Source: Spirochaetales bacterium (lineage in GTDB: Bacteria; Spirochaetota; Spirochaetia; DSM-2461). From it: a stretch of 38,501 nucleotides of DNA. Position numbers and translations under genes: made by a program. Below, piece after piece: positions 15,223 through 24,471 of the stretch. Where the stretch lies: assembly GCA_003247135.1 (NCBI GenBank), contig QKAW01000028.1, forward strand, positions 1 through 38,501, written 5' to 3'. Positions within the stretch are counted from its first letter, which is position 1. Every line of letters begins with the position of its first letter. Under the pieces are notes generated by a model. It did not search any database and was not told the DNA's origin. It saw only the letters and a program-made list of their open reading frames with translations.

Positions 15223-17231
15223 GTCATACAATCTCTAACTAATATTTTATACCTGCTGTTTTGTTGTGAAACTTCGTAGTCAAAACTTTTATTACAATTT
15301 TTAGGGCAACCATTCTCTTTATTTTTAAAACACGTTCTGCTTATAAAAATTGGTGGATAAATTTCGTTCTCACTATCTTCGACCCAATTTGTGCCCCAGC
15401 AAATATTAGGTATTTCTTCTATAAAAGCTTTGGCGAAATTATTACAGATATATAGTGCATAATCACAGTAATATTTTTGATCTTTTGGAAGATGTTTGAT
15501 AAAGGACAGGTGACTAATATTATTTAACCCAATAATAAAATGCTTGTCACTGTTTTCACTTAAAAAATTTTGCAGCTTATTCAGGTAATCGTGTGAGTCA
15601 AAGATTACAGGGCTTAGAGGAAGCAGAATGTTATTATCTAATTTTTCCAGGTTTTCTATTTTAGTATCATTAAAATTTATAATAAATGGGAGTTCTTCTC
15701 TGTTTTTTATGTAATCCATCATTTTTAAATTAGTATTAATAGAATCTTCAATAACCTTTACCTTTTGAATTTTTCGTTCATACTGATCTTGATTATAGCT
15801 GATTAAAAACTCGTTTCTAATTCTCTTTAGGCTAGAGACCGGCAAGAATGGTGTGCTAAAATTTGTTTTATTAACAATTTTTATGTTAAAAGAGTAGTTT
15901 GTTTCTCCTCCATGTTGAAAAACTTTAATTAGTTGAGATTTATAATCAGACTCTTTTAATGACTCCTGGGTTAAATTCTCAAAACAGAACTTAAAACCGT
16001 CACTGATAAGGGTTAAATTGTTCTCTGCAATGAGAATTTCTAATTTTTTAAAAATTTTATAAGGTTTATATTGGGAAGAAGTAATATTTTTTAGATATTT
16101 ATTATGTTCCGAGATTAGGAACACCTCTTTATTGATGTTTTTAGGAAGGTCAGCAATTAATGTAACAGTGTCTTTATCTGTTTTTGAAACTGTTGTCGTG
16201 AACTTTACAGGTTCTGGAGGAGTATTTGAAGTTAATACTAGTAATCCATCTCTGTTTTCTATTGTTTTTCCATTGTTTAGTTTTACTTTTATATACTTGT
16301 TTCCATTCTCTACAATATTTCCTATATAACTACCCAAATGTCCCGGGTAATTAACGTTGATTGATGCTCCACCACTTTGTGATAAAAGATAACCGTTGTC
16401 CCCAGAACGACTAAATTCAATTTTTGAACTCTCTTTCTCTCTATTATAATCCTTATTATTTAATATTTTATAATACATTGATGAAACTGTTGATGCGTAA
16501 CTTGGGCTTTTAAGCCTTCCCTCAATTTTAAGAGAGTCTATACCTATCTCCTTTAGTTTAAGTACATTTTCATCTATATTTACATCATTTAATGAGAAGA
16601 AATATTTTTTATCTTTTCCAGAATTAAACCATGATCGGCATATTTGTCCACACTCTCCTCTATTTCCAGATCTGTTAAGAATTTTTGAAGAAGCAAGACA
16701 TAGTCCCGAAAAGCCGTAACATAGAGCTCCATGGATAAAAACTTCAAACTCCATTTGGGGAAATTCTTCTCTTAGAGATTTAATCTCATTTAATTTTAGT
16801 TCTCGACTTAAGACTACTCTGGAAAATCCAAGATCTTGTAATGCCAGAACTCCATGTTTGTTGTGAACTGCTAACTGTGTTGAAGCGTGTAATTCCAGAT
16901 TGGTATATTGTTTTATTATTCGGGCAGCCCCTAAATCCTGTACAATTATACCATCAACTTTTAATTCATCCAGTTCGATTAATGTCTCTATCAGTTCATG
17001 TATTTCTGACTCATGAATAACCGTATTTATTGCAACATAAATTTTTTTGTTATTTTGGGTTGTAAAACTTTTTAGTCTTCTAAGTTCATCCAGATTAAAA
17101 TTAGCTGCAGTTTTTCTAGCTGAAAAATTCAGTAGGCCCAGGTAGACTGCATCTGCTCCTGAATTTAGAGCATGAATAGCTGTATTAAAATCTCCTGCTG
17201 GAGCTAAAATTTCCGGATTTATATTTTTCAT
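15204..17231 (-). CDS. U32-family protein, RlhA/YdcP-like (23S rRNA hydroxylation)
   Basis: About 675 residues, close to E. coli RlhA. The N-terminal U32 TIM-barrel is clear: EILAPAGDFNTAIHALNSGA, DAVYLG, a VDGIIVQDLGAARI strand, ELHASTQLAVHN, and the Fe-S-type cysteines HGALCYGFSGLCLASS, GECGQICR and the later CGTN-like pair near the end (CFKNKENGCPKNCNKS). The middle contains the DUF3656-type region. U32 proteins make hydroxyl modifications on tRNA or, for RlhA, the 23S rRNA cytidine. I start at the ATG giving MKNINPEILAPAG; the frame is open to 17267 without support. It follows the YkgJ gene by 49 bases. Confidence 0.82.
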   Translation of the reverse strand: MKNINPEILAPAGDFNTAIHALNSGADAVYLGLLNFSARKTAANFNLDELRRLKSFTTQNNKKIYVAINTVIHESEIHELIETLIELDELKVDGIIVQDLGAARIIKQYTNLELHASTQLAVHNKHGVLALQDLGFSRVVLSRELKLNEIKSLREEFPQMEFEVFIHGALCYGFSGLCLASSKILNRSGNRGECGQICRSWFNSGKDKKYFFSLNDVNIDENVLKLKEIGIDSLKIEGRLKSPSYASTVSSMYYKILNNKDYNREKESSKIEFSRSGDNGYLLSQSGGASINVNYPGHLGSYIGNIVENGNKYIKVKLNNGKTIENRDGLLVLTSNTPPEPVKFTTTVSKTDKDTVTLIADLPKNINKEVFLISEHNKYLKNITSSQYKPYKIFKKLEILIAENNLTLISDGFKFCFENLTQESLKESDYKSQLIKVFQHGGETNYSFNIKIVNKTNFSTPFLPVSSLKRIRNEFLISYNQDQYERKIQKVKVIEDSINTNLKMMDYIKNREELPFIINFNDTKIENLEKLDNNILLPLSPVIFDSHDYLNKLQNFLSENSDKHFIIGLNNISHLSFIKHLPKDQKYYCDYALYICNNFAKAFIEEIPNICWGTNWVEDSENEIYPPIFISRTCFKNKENGCPKNCNKSFDYEVSQQNSRYKILVRDCMTYTLST

Positions 17232-17280
17232 AAAGAAAAATGTATGTAATGTGGATATATAAGTCAATAATTAAAAGAGT

Positions 17281-17532
17281 CTATTTTGTAATATGTTCCA
17301 TATATTCTAATATATTAAAGGCTTCGGAATTGGAAATACCGCAGAATTCCTGAGTTGCTTTAAAATCTTTACATACTTTAGGATAAATATTTGTATTGTG
17401 TATTTTACAATTATTATATTCATTTAAATTAATACATCTAATTCCTGCCGGTTTTCCCAAAGGCATTCCCGGAATAGGAGATGAAATTGATATAGCAATA
17501 CAACAGGCGCCACAACCATTTCTGCAAATCAT
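17281..17532 (-). CDS. YkgJ-family cysteine-cluster protein
   Basis: About 83 residues. CRNGCGACCIAISISSPIPG opens the protein, followed by CINLNEYNNCKIHN, YPKVCKDF and a final FCG: eight or so cysteines spaced as in the YkgJ (UPF0153) metal-binding family, thought to chelate zinc or iron. No ribosome site decides between the in-frame TTG at 17538 and ATG 17532; I use the ATG. It precedes the U32 gene on the same strand, so the two may share a transcript. Confidence 0.8.
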   Translation of the reverse strand: MICRNGCGACCIAISISSPIPGMPLGKPAGIRCINLNEYNNCKIHNTNIYPKVCKDFKATQEFCGISNSEAFNILEYMEHITK

Positions 17533-17642
17533 GAGCAATAATATTTAGTTTAAGTTTTTTTTTCTATAAATTTTATAAATTTTTTTACCCAAATTATTAT
17601 TAGAAGTATATTATTGTAATTATGCCGGCAGGAGTAATACAG

Positions 17643-20042
17643 ATGAATTCAAGAAATGTTTTCGATCTTAAATATGATTGGAAATTTAGCAGAGATAAAA
17701 TAAATTGGGAAGATGTTAGAATCCCCCATGATTGGGCAATTAACAGTGAGTTTTCAAAAGATTTTGATGTTTTTGAGGGAAGGATACTTGAGGATGGAGA
17801 TGTTGTTGAAGAGTCTCATGTAGGAAGAACAGGAGGTCTACCTCATGTTGGGAAAGGATATTATGAATTAAAAATTGATATTTCAAGAATTCCAGGATTT
17901 CCAGTTTATAAATTGGAATTTGATGGGATAATGAGTCATAGTGAAGTATTTATAAATGGTCATTATGCTGGTGGCAGGCCATACGGTTATAGTTCTTTTT
18001 CATTAGATATATCTGAATTTGTAATTGAAAACTCAGAAAACACTATTCTTGTTACAGTAGAGAATCCGGAGAATGCATCAAGGTGGTATCCCGGTGCTGG
18101 TATTTATAGAAATGCCAGGTTACTGATTTTACCAGATACTCATTTTAAATATAACGGGATTCATATAATTCCCCGGTTAATCTCAGAAGATAGTGCTGTT
18201 ATTAATGTAGAAGCTGAAATTGAGATAGAAAATGATGATTATGATTATTATGAGTTAAATTTTAAATTATATGATAAAGAAGAAAATCTGCTAGTAAGTA
18301 CAGAAGAAACAGAGTTTAGTGTAGATAATATTCTGTTATGGGAAATAGATAATCCATATCTATATACTCTAAAATGCGATTTGGTACTGAATTCTGAGGT
18401 AATTGATTCTGTTAGTACAAGAATTGGATTTAGAGAGTTTAGTTTTGATTCTGAAAATGGGTTTATTTTTAATGGTGAGAGGACAAAAATAAAAGGTGTT
18501 TGTATGCACCATGATCTAGGGGCATTAGGGGCAGCTGTTAATGTTAGAGCTTTAGAGCGGCAGTTGGAAATATTAAAAAGCTTTGGGTGTAATGCCATAA
18601 GAACATCACACAATCCTCCAGCGACTGAACTATTGGATCTATGTGACACAATGGGTTTTTTTGTTATGGATGAAATATTTGATGAATGGAAGAGTCCAAA
18701 AGTAAAAAATGGATATGCATTGGATTGGGATAAATGGCATAGGAAGGATTTGGAAGATTTAATTAAGCGAGATAGAAATCATCCATCAATTATTATGTGG
18801 AGTATTGGTAATGAGATACCTGATCAACATAATGAATATGGTAAAATAATTGCTAAAGAACTTCATGATATTTGTAAAAATCTGGACAGTACAAGACCAA
18901 CTACCTGTGGGTTTAATCAACCCTTTGATGCTATAGAGAATGGACTAACAGATGTTGTAGATATTGTAGGATTGAATTACAAACCACACTTATATGAAAA
19001 ATTTCATAGTGAGCATCCAGACTATATTCTTTTAGGCTCCGAAACATCCTCATGTGTTAGTTCCAGAGGAATCTATCACTTTCCTGTAAAACTGGAAGTT
19101 GATGTTTTACATGATGACTTACAGGTTTCATCCTACGACTTAAATGGACCTCCTTGGGCAAATATGGTTGAGACTGAATTTTTAAAACAGAAAGAACTCC
19201 CTTTTATGTGTGGAGAATTTGTATGGACCGGTTTTGATTATTTAGGAGAGCCAACACCATATAAGACTCAGTGGCCTTCCAGAAGTTCCTATTTTGGAAT
19301 AGTTGATACCTGTGGATTTCCAAAAGACAGATACTACTTATATAAAAGAGAGTGGTCAGGAGAAGATGTGTTACATCTTTATCCACACTGGAACTGGGAA
19401 GATAGAATAGGTGAGTTAACCCCGGTAATCTGTATTACAACTTACGATACAGCTGAACTTTTTGTTAATGGCAAATCTATGGGCATAAGAAAGAGTGGAG
19501 AATTTGCTTCTGATAATATTGATTTTTCAGTAGAAGAAGGGAGAATTTGGCATAGAGCTCCTACTATAAAACTTAAGGACTGTATAGCAGACTATCGATT
19601 AATATGGGACAATGTAACCTATGAACCTGGTTCAATAAAAGTAGTTGCTTATGACAAAAATGGTGATTATGCTGATCAGGTTGAGATTGTTACAGCTGGG
19701 GTTCCATCAAAAATATCCCTCGTTCCTGATAGGGATGAGATAAATGCTGATGGAGATGATTTATCTTTTATTACTGTAGATATACTTGATTCTAATTACA
19801 ATTTTAATCCTGTAGCTACTAATTTATTAAATTTTTCAATATCAGGTCCAGGAGAAATTGTTGGGGTTGATAATGGAGATTCAACAAGTACTCTTAACCT
19901 AAAAGGAAAAAAAATAAATGCATTTTCAGGAAAAGCTCTGGTTATTATCAGGTCTTTAAAGGGAATACCAGGTATTATTAAAATTAATTGCACTTCAGAT
20001 AAACTTGAGAGTGGAACTGTAGAAATTGTTAGTAAATTCTAA
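17643..20042 (+). CDS. Glycoside hydrolase family 2 (beta-galactosidase-like)
   Basis: About 799 residues. The sugar-binding sandwich (VRIPHDWAINSEFS, then GYYELKID and VFINGHYAGGRPYGYSSF) precedes an Ig-like domain and the TIM barrel. Catalytic acid/base Glu is at about 391 in WSIGNEIPDQ; the nucleophile is probably Glu467 in LLGSETSSCVS, as in the DUF4982-type GH2 group. An aromatic GEFVWTGFDYLGEPTPY loop follows, then C-terminal Ig-like domains. There is no signal peptide, so it should act on sugars already imported. CAGGAG at 17629-17634 selects ATG 17643 over ATG 17622. It stands alone, and no LacI operator like the one at 8164 precedes it. Confidence 0.9.
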   Translation: MNSRNVFDLKYDWKFSRDKINWEDVRIPHDWAINSEFSKDFDVFEGRILEDGDVVEESHVGRTGGLPHVGKGYYELKIDISRIPGFPVYKLEFDGIMSHSEVFINGHYAGGRPYGYSSFSLDISEFVIENSENTILVTVENPENASRWYPGAGIYRNARLLILPDTHFKYNGIHIIPRLISEDSAVINVEAEIEIENDDYDYYELNFKLYDKEENLLVSTEETEFSVDNILLWEIDNPYLYTLKCDLVLNSEVIDSVSTRIGFREFSFDSENGFIFNGERTKIKGVCMHHDLGALGAAVNVRALERQLEILKSFGCNAIRTSHNPPATELLDLCDTMGFFVMDEIFDEWKSPKVKNGYALDWDKWHRKDLEDLIKRDRNHPSIIMWSIGNEIPDQHNEYGKIIAKELHDICKNLDSTRPTTCGFNQPFDAIENGLTDVVDIVGLNYKPHLYEKFHSEHPDYILLGSETSSCVSSRGIYHFPVKLEVDVLHDDLQVSSYDLNGPPWANMVETEFLKQKELPFMCGEFVWTGFDYLGEPTPYKTQWPSRSSYFGIVDTCGFPKDRYYLYKREWSGEDVLHLYPHWNWEDRIGELTPVICITTYDTAELFVNGKSMGIRKSGEFASDNIDFSVEEGRIWHRAPTIKLKDCIADYRLIWDNVTYEPGSIKVVAYDKNGDYADQVEIVTAGVPSKISLVPDRDEINADGDDLSFITVDILDSNYNFNPVATNLLNFSISGPGEIVGVDNGDSTSTLNLKGKKINAFSGKALVIIRSLKGIPGIIKINCTSDKLESGTVEIVSKF

Positions 20043-20152
20043 GAGTTTTCTACTCTAATTTAAAATCAACCGAATAAATACATTATAATACTATTTTTAT
20101 TTAACATAAATTTAGTATTATATCTGTATATTAAAATCAAAGGACTTTATTT

Positions 20153-21913
20153 TTGGGACAACAACTAGATTTAGATTTGGATTATAATAGCAAGAGACCA
20201 TTAAGAACAATAATTAAAATGCTGGATTTAAAAATTCACATATTTTTAAGCTACTTTGTTCTATTTTTTATAAAATTTTCTCCTGAATTATTAACTCCAG
20301 TATATTTGAAAGAAGTAATTAGTTTTGCTGATAGAAGTAATAACAAATCAGTATCATATTTTATTATAGTGAATGTTGTTTTTGCAATTATCTGTATTCA
20401 AAACGTATTCACCCACTCAATATTTACAAAATTGGTACATGGGCGAGTAAGAAGGTTGGAAAAACTTCTGAGATCCTCTCTGGTAAGAAAATTACAACAG
20501 CTCTCAATTGGGTATTATACAAATACTCAGACAGGAAAACTTCAATCTAAAGTTTTAAGAGATGTTGAGGATATAACCAATTTACTGATCCAGATCTTTC
20601 ACCAGGGTTATTCACTTATATTTTCAGTCGGTTGGTGTATGATTATTACTTTTACTTCGGACTGGATTGTCGGTGTATTTTTTATAATTAGTGCTCCTTT
20701 AACAGCCCTGATAATTCATCTTTTTAAAGGAAAGATGGATAGAAATAATGAAAGATACAGAAAATCTATGGAGAAAATGAGTTCCAGAGTTTCTGAAATG
20801 ATAAACTCTATTCCTATAACCAGAGCCCATGGAGTCGAACAACAGGAGATTGATAAAACCCAGGAAGATCTTGATCGTGTTTATGATGCATCTGTAAAAC
20901 TGGATTTTACAAATCAGGTCTTTGGTGCCAGCTCATGGGTTTTAATGAAACTAGCTATTATCTGTATTATGTTTTTTTCCGGAATACTTGTTTTTAAAGG
21001 TAGAATGGAAGTAGAAAATATGATTTTGTACTACGGACTATTTCAGATAATAGTAGGAACTTTAACAAGTGCTATGAATTTTACTCCGATTTTTACAAGA
21101 GGTTTTCAAGCATTTAAATCATTGGGTGAGGTTTTAGAGTCACCTGACCTTGAGTATAATGTCGGAAAGAAAAAATTAAATCACTGTCTTGGGGCTGTAT
21201 CCTTTAATAACATTCATTTTTTCTACAATAGTGATGAAATAAAGGTTCTGGCAGGTTTTTCAGCTGATATTAAACCAGGAGAGACTGTAGCTTTTGTTGG
21301 TGAATCCGGGTCTGGAAAATCAACTCTTATGAGTCTTTTAATTGGTTTTTGGCGACCTAGTAGTGGTTCCATTCTTTTGGATGGAGTAGATAATAACACA
21401 ATAGATTTAAGAACATGGAGAAAACATATAGCTGTTGTTCCTCAGAATACTATACTTTTTTCCGGTACAATTAGGGATAATGTATTATATGGTAAAAGTA
21501 ATGTTTCAGAAGATAGTTTAAACAGAGCAATTGAGGCAGCAAATTTAAACACTTTTATCGATTCTCTGCCAAAAGGACTTGATACTTTTATATCAGAAAA
21601 CGGCAAGGATCTATCTGGGGGGCAAAGACAGAGAATATCAATTGCCAGAGCTATTATTAGAGATCCTCAGATAATTATTCTGGATGAAGCAACATCGGCA
21701 CTTGATACTGTTTCAGAAAAAGAAGTTCAGGATGCTATTGATAACTTAATTAAAGGAAGAACGACCTTTATTGTTGCCCATCGTTTATCAACAATAAGAA
21801 ATGCCGATAGAATTTATGTAATGAAAGAGGGGCGTTGTATTGAATCTGGAACCCAGGAAGAGTTGCTTAGATTAAATGGCGAGTTTTCCAGATTAAAATC
21901 TCTGCAAATATAA
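20153..21913 (+). CDS. ABC exporter, fused membrane and ATPase domains
   Basis: 586 residues, a standard half-transporter: about six membrane helices in residues 30-310, then a nucleotide-binding domain with Walker A GESGSGKST, Q-loop VPQNTILFSGTIRDNVLYG, signature LSGGQRQR, Walker B IIILDEATSALD and H-loop AHRLST. It would act as a homodimer exporting lipid, peptide or drug. The start is TTG 20153 with AAAGGA eight bases upstream. It is followed after 24 bases by the flavodoxin gene; the cargo is not suggested by the context. Confidence 0.92.
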   Translation: MGQQLDLDLDYNSKRPLRTIIKMLDLKIHIFLSYFVLFFIKFSPELLTPVYLKEVISFADRSNNKSVSYFIIVNVVFAIICIQNVFTHSIFTKLVHGRVRRLEKLLRSSLVRKLQQLSIGYYTNTQTGKLQSKVLRDVEDITNLLIQIFHQGYSLIFSVGWCMIITFTSDWIVGVFFIISAPLTALIIHLFKGKMDRNNERYRKSMEKMSSRVSEMINSIPITRAHGVEQQEIDKTQEDLDRVYDASVKLDFTNQVFGASSWVLMKLAIICIMFFSGILVFKGRMEVENMILYYGLFQIIVGTLTSAMNFTPIFTRGFQAFKSLGEVLESPDLEYNVGKKKLNHCLGAVSFNNIHFFYNSDEIKVLAGFSADIKPGETVAFVGESGSGKSTLMSLLIGFWRPSSGSILLDGVDNNTIDLRTWRKHIAVVPQNTILFSGTIRDNVLYGKSNVSEDSLNRAIEAANLNTFIDSLPKGLDTFISENGKDLSGGQRQRISIARAIIRDPQIIILDEATSALDTVSEKEVQDAIDNLIKGRTTFIVAHRLSTIRNADRIYVMKEGRCIESGTQEELLRLNGEFSRLKSLQI

Positions 21914-21937
21914 AATTTATAAATAAATGGAGGATTT

Positions 21938-22486
21938 ATGAGTAAAATTGGAATTTTTTACTATTCAAAAAGTGGTAGTAATAGTTTTTTAGCAAAAAAA
22001 TTAGGTGAAAATTTAGGTTGTGATACTATTGAGGTAAAGCCAAGATTGAAATCACTATTTAGCATTATGATGGCATCATTAACTGGATTGAGCTTTGGAA
22101 ATAAAGCAATAGATATAGATATAGCATCATTTGATAAAGTTATAGTTTGCGGTCCTATATGGGCTGGAAAAATTGTATCCCCAATTACGGATTTAATAAA
22201 AAAATATAATAAATCTTTAAAAAAAGTATATCTTGCTACTTCATGTGCAGGTGGTGATGATACTAAAGATGATAAATTTGGGTATAATTCAGGAATTAAT
22301 CAGGTTAAAAATTTGGTATCTGATAAATTTATTTTTGGAGCAGCGTTTCCAACCACAATGGTTCTATCAGAGGATGAGAAAAAAGACTCTAATATTGTTA
22401 TGAAAACAGTCTTTAACGAGAGTAATTTTAATAAGGAACTGACTGAAAGATTGAACCAATTTGTTGATAAGGTTAAAAACAGTTAA
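21938..22486 (+). CDS. Flavodoxin-family protein
   Basis: 182 residues. KIGIFYYSKSGSNSFLAKKL is the FMN phosphate-binding loop, VIVCGPIWAGKIVSPITDLI the second flavin loop, and YLATSCAGGDDTKD the third. It is an FMN-dependent electron carrier or reductase in the cytoplasm. ATGGAGGATTT gives a strong ribosome site before ATG 21938. It probably shares a transcript with the ABC exporter, ending at the hairpin at 22521-22572. Confidence 0.88.
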   Translation: MSKIGIFYYSKSGSNSFLAKKLGENLGCDTIEVKPRLKSLFSIMMASLTGLSFGNKAIDIDIASFDKVIVCGPIWAGKIVSPITDLIKKYNKSLKKVYLATSCAGGDDTKDDKFGYNSGINQVKNLVSDKFIFGAAFPTTMVLSEDEKKDSNIVMKTVFNESNFNKELTERLNQFVDKVKNS

Positions 22487-22487
22487 A

Positions 22488-22598
22488 CTAAATTTCTATT
22501 GAATAGAGATCCTTTTCTCCAACACCTTTAAGATTAGCAGCTCCAATTTTAACTATCTTAAAGGTGTTTTTTATATTCTGAGCTACCAAGAAACGATG
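22488..22598 (-). pseudogene. C-terminal remnant of a nucleotide-cyclase-like gene
   Basis: On the minus strand one frame reads FLVAQNIKNTFKIVKIGAAN followed by LKGVGEKDLYSIEI and a stop. This resembles the closing strand of class III adenylate/guanylate cyclases (...xLKGVxExxxLYxI). Just upstream a second frame reads WGSGNAIAS, so a frameshift seems to separate two pieces. There is no start codon, and earlier catalytic parts are missing. The resemblance is short, so the family call is tentative, but the decay pattern is clear. Confidence 0.4.
22521..22572 (+). terminator. Rho-independent terminator after the flavodoxin gene
   Basis: Two perfect 14-base arms (AACACCTTTAAGAT and ATCTTAAAGGTGTT, 22521-22534 and 22555-22568) enclose a 20-base loop and run into TTTTTT on the plus strand. 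It would end the exporter-flavodoxin transcript. It lies inside the decayed cyclase-like sequence on the other strand. Confidence 0.72.
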
Positions 22599-22641
22599 CT
22601 ATAGCATTACCTGAACCCCAATATCGCCATTTATTGTTAAT

Positions 22642-24471
22642 TTATTTTGTCTTGAACTTATTTATCTCTTCATTAATATGATTATTTACATCATTTACAA
22701 CTTTAGATACATCTTCAAGCTCTATTATTGATTTAACAACTTCAGAAAATCCAGTGTTCGTCTCTGATATGGCATTAGTAACAGATTTAGAAATATTTGC
22801 AACCTCTTCAGATATCATAATAATGTTGTCAGCTTTACTTCTCATTGTATGAGATCTCTCTTCTACAGAAATTGATATATCTTTCAGATTATCCATAGAT
22901 TCAATTATCTGTGATCCTCCAATATTTAATTCTGATGTACTTTCTGTTACAGCAATTAAAGATTGAGATACATTTTTAATATTATTATTTATAAGACTGA
23001 AGGCCTCTTTTGTACTTTTTCCTGACAGTGATGCCTGGTCAAACATTAATGTAATATCATGTAGATTTTTATTAATTTCCTGACTGTTTGCTGCGGACTC
23101 TTCAGCAAGTTTTCGAATCTCATCAGCAACTACAGCGAATCCCTTCCCTGCATCTCCTGCATGAGCAGCTTCTATTGCAGCGTTCATTGCTAGTAGGTTT
23201 GTCTGATCCGAGATACTTTTGATAATATCAGACATCTCATTAATTTCATGTACAGTTGAGTTTATCTCATCAATAATTTTGGTTGTTACTGATAGTTTTT
23301 TATCACCCTCTAGGGCTGTAACTTCCAGTTTGTTCAAAATCTCTCCGTTTTTTGAAGTAAGATCAGCTATGCTTGATATTGAAGCTATCATCTGGGTTAT
23401 TGCAGCAGTAGACTCTTCTACCATTGCCATCTGCTCAGTTGTAAAATTATTCAGGTCATTGGAAAAGGATGCAACTTTTTCTGACTCATTAAGGGATTGA
23501 AAAATTTTATTATCAAGAAGTTTCATCTGTTCATTAATGGAATTCATATTTTTTGATATTTCAGTTGTGGTGGATGATGATTCCTCAGCGGTTAAAATTA
23601 AATCTCTGTTTGCTTCTTCATTAGTAAATGATGAGTTCTGAATTTTTTTTAGTGATTCATTTATGAAATTCTGAAATTTTGCTATTTTATTCCCTATATC
23701 CTCTAATTCATCTCTACTTTTTACATTTATTGTTGAAGTAAAATCTCCTTTGAGCATAATTCGTACACCTTTATCAATTTTTGTAATTGCTCTGGTTAAA
23801 TTACCTGTAATAATAAAGGATAATAAGCTTGATAATATAATCGCAATACCTACTAGCGTATAGGATATTTTTTTACCAAATGATTGATAATCCTCAACAA
23901 CTTTTTTAATAATCTCTCTTTGATTGTCAAGTGTTTTTAAAGCTGCTGAAAGTGATAGATCTACACCCAAACCCTTGGTTTTTACCATATTTGAATCAAA
24001 GGCAATGGAGTTATAACTTGGAAATTTTTTGTATAAGTCCAGATTTTTTATAGAAAAACTGGTATCAAGTGCTTTAATTCTCTTAATTAAAGATTCTGAT
24101 GTTTTATTAAAGTCATCCTGGGAATTTTTTATCAGGTTGTCCAGTCTAACGATTATTTCAATACCCTCTTTGGTTTCAGGGCTGATTTTTGGAAGAGTTT
24201 TAAGTCGACGAACTCTATCAAGTGAAGCATTTGTTTTGTTTATATGCTCATTTAAAGTTTTATGCAGCATAATAAATGGTACTTTTGATGAGCTAATTTT
24301 TTTAATTATTAAGCTCTGATTTAATAAATTTTCTTTAAGAATCTCTATCTCTTTTTGTTCTGTGGAAACTTTGTTAACCTGTATCTGTATACCAACAAAG
24401 ACTCCGATAGATGATATAGTAAAAACTACTATAATTGATATTAAAGTTAAGAGCTTTGATTTAATTTTCAT
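22642..24471 (-). CDS. Methyl-accepting chemotaxis protein
   Basis: 609 residues. TM helix 1 at about 8-28, a helical ligand/periplasmic region at 30-200, TM2 at 204-223, HAMP at 224-275, and a long cytoplasmic coiled-coil. The hairpin tip that binds CheW and CheA is [20 protein letters not shown] (about 421-440), followed by [18 protein letters not shown]. The C-terminus lacks a CheR-tethering pentapeptide. Its ATG overlaps the stop of the upstream receptor by 4 bases (ATGA), so the two are co-translated. The ligand region has no family I recognise beyond a four-helix-bundle look. Confidence 0.95.
   Translation of the reverse strand: MKIKSKLLTLISIIVVFTISSIGVFVGIQIQVNKVSTEQKEIEILKENLLNQSLIIKKISSSKVPFIMLHKTLNEHINKTNASLDRVRRLKTLPKISPETKEGIEIIVRLDNLIKNSQDDFNKTSESLIKRIKALDTSFSIKNLDLYKKFPSYNSIAFDSNMVKTKGLGVDLSLSAALKTLDNQREIIKKVVEDYQSFGKKISYTLVGIAIILSSLLSFIITGNLTRAITKIDKGVRIMLKGDFTSTINVKSRDELEDIGNKIAKFQNFINESLKKIQNSSFTNEEANRDLILTAEESSSTTTEISKNMNSINEQMKLLDNKIFQSLNESEKVASFSNDLNNFTTEQMAMVEESTAAITQMIASISSIADLTSKNGEILNKLEVTALEGDKKLSVTTKIIDEINSTVHEINEMSDIIKSISDQTNLLAMNAAIEAAHAGDAGKGFAVVADEIRKLAEESAANSQEINKNLHDITLMFDQASLSGKSTKEAFSLINNNIKNVSQSLIAVTESTSELNIGGSQIIESMDNLKDISISVEERSHTMRSKADNIIMISEEVANISKSVTNAISETNTGFSEVVKSIIELEDVSKVVNDVNNHINEEINKFKTK

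Noticed and set aside
18248..18649. 133-codon minus-strand open frame
   Set aside because: It lies wholly inside the GH2 gene, has no ribosome site or recognisable motif, and is an antisense shadow of the real frame.
17643..20042. GH2 gene as a member of the sugar importer operon
   Set aside because: It is about 9.5 kb away, on the other strand, and no LacI-type operator precedes it. A functional link is possible but not shown.
20042..20056. AGAGT-ACTCT hairpin after the GH2 gene
   Set aside because: A 5-base stem without a T-run is too weak to call a terminator.
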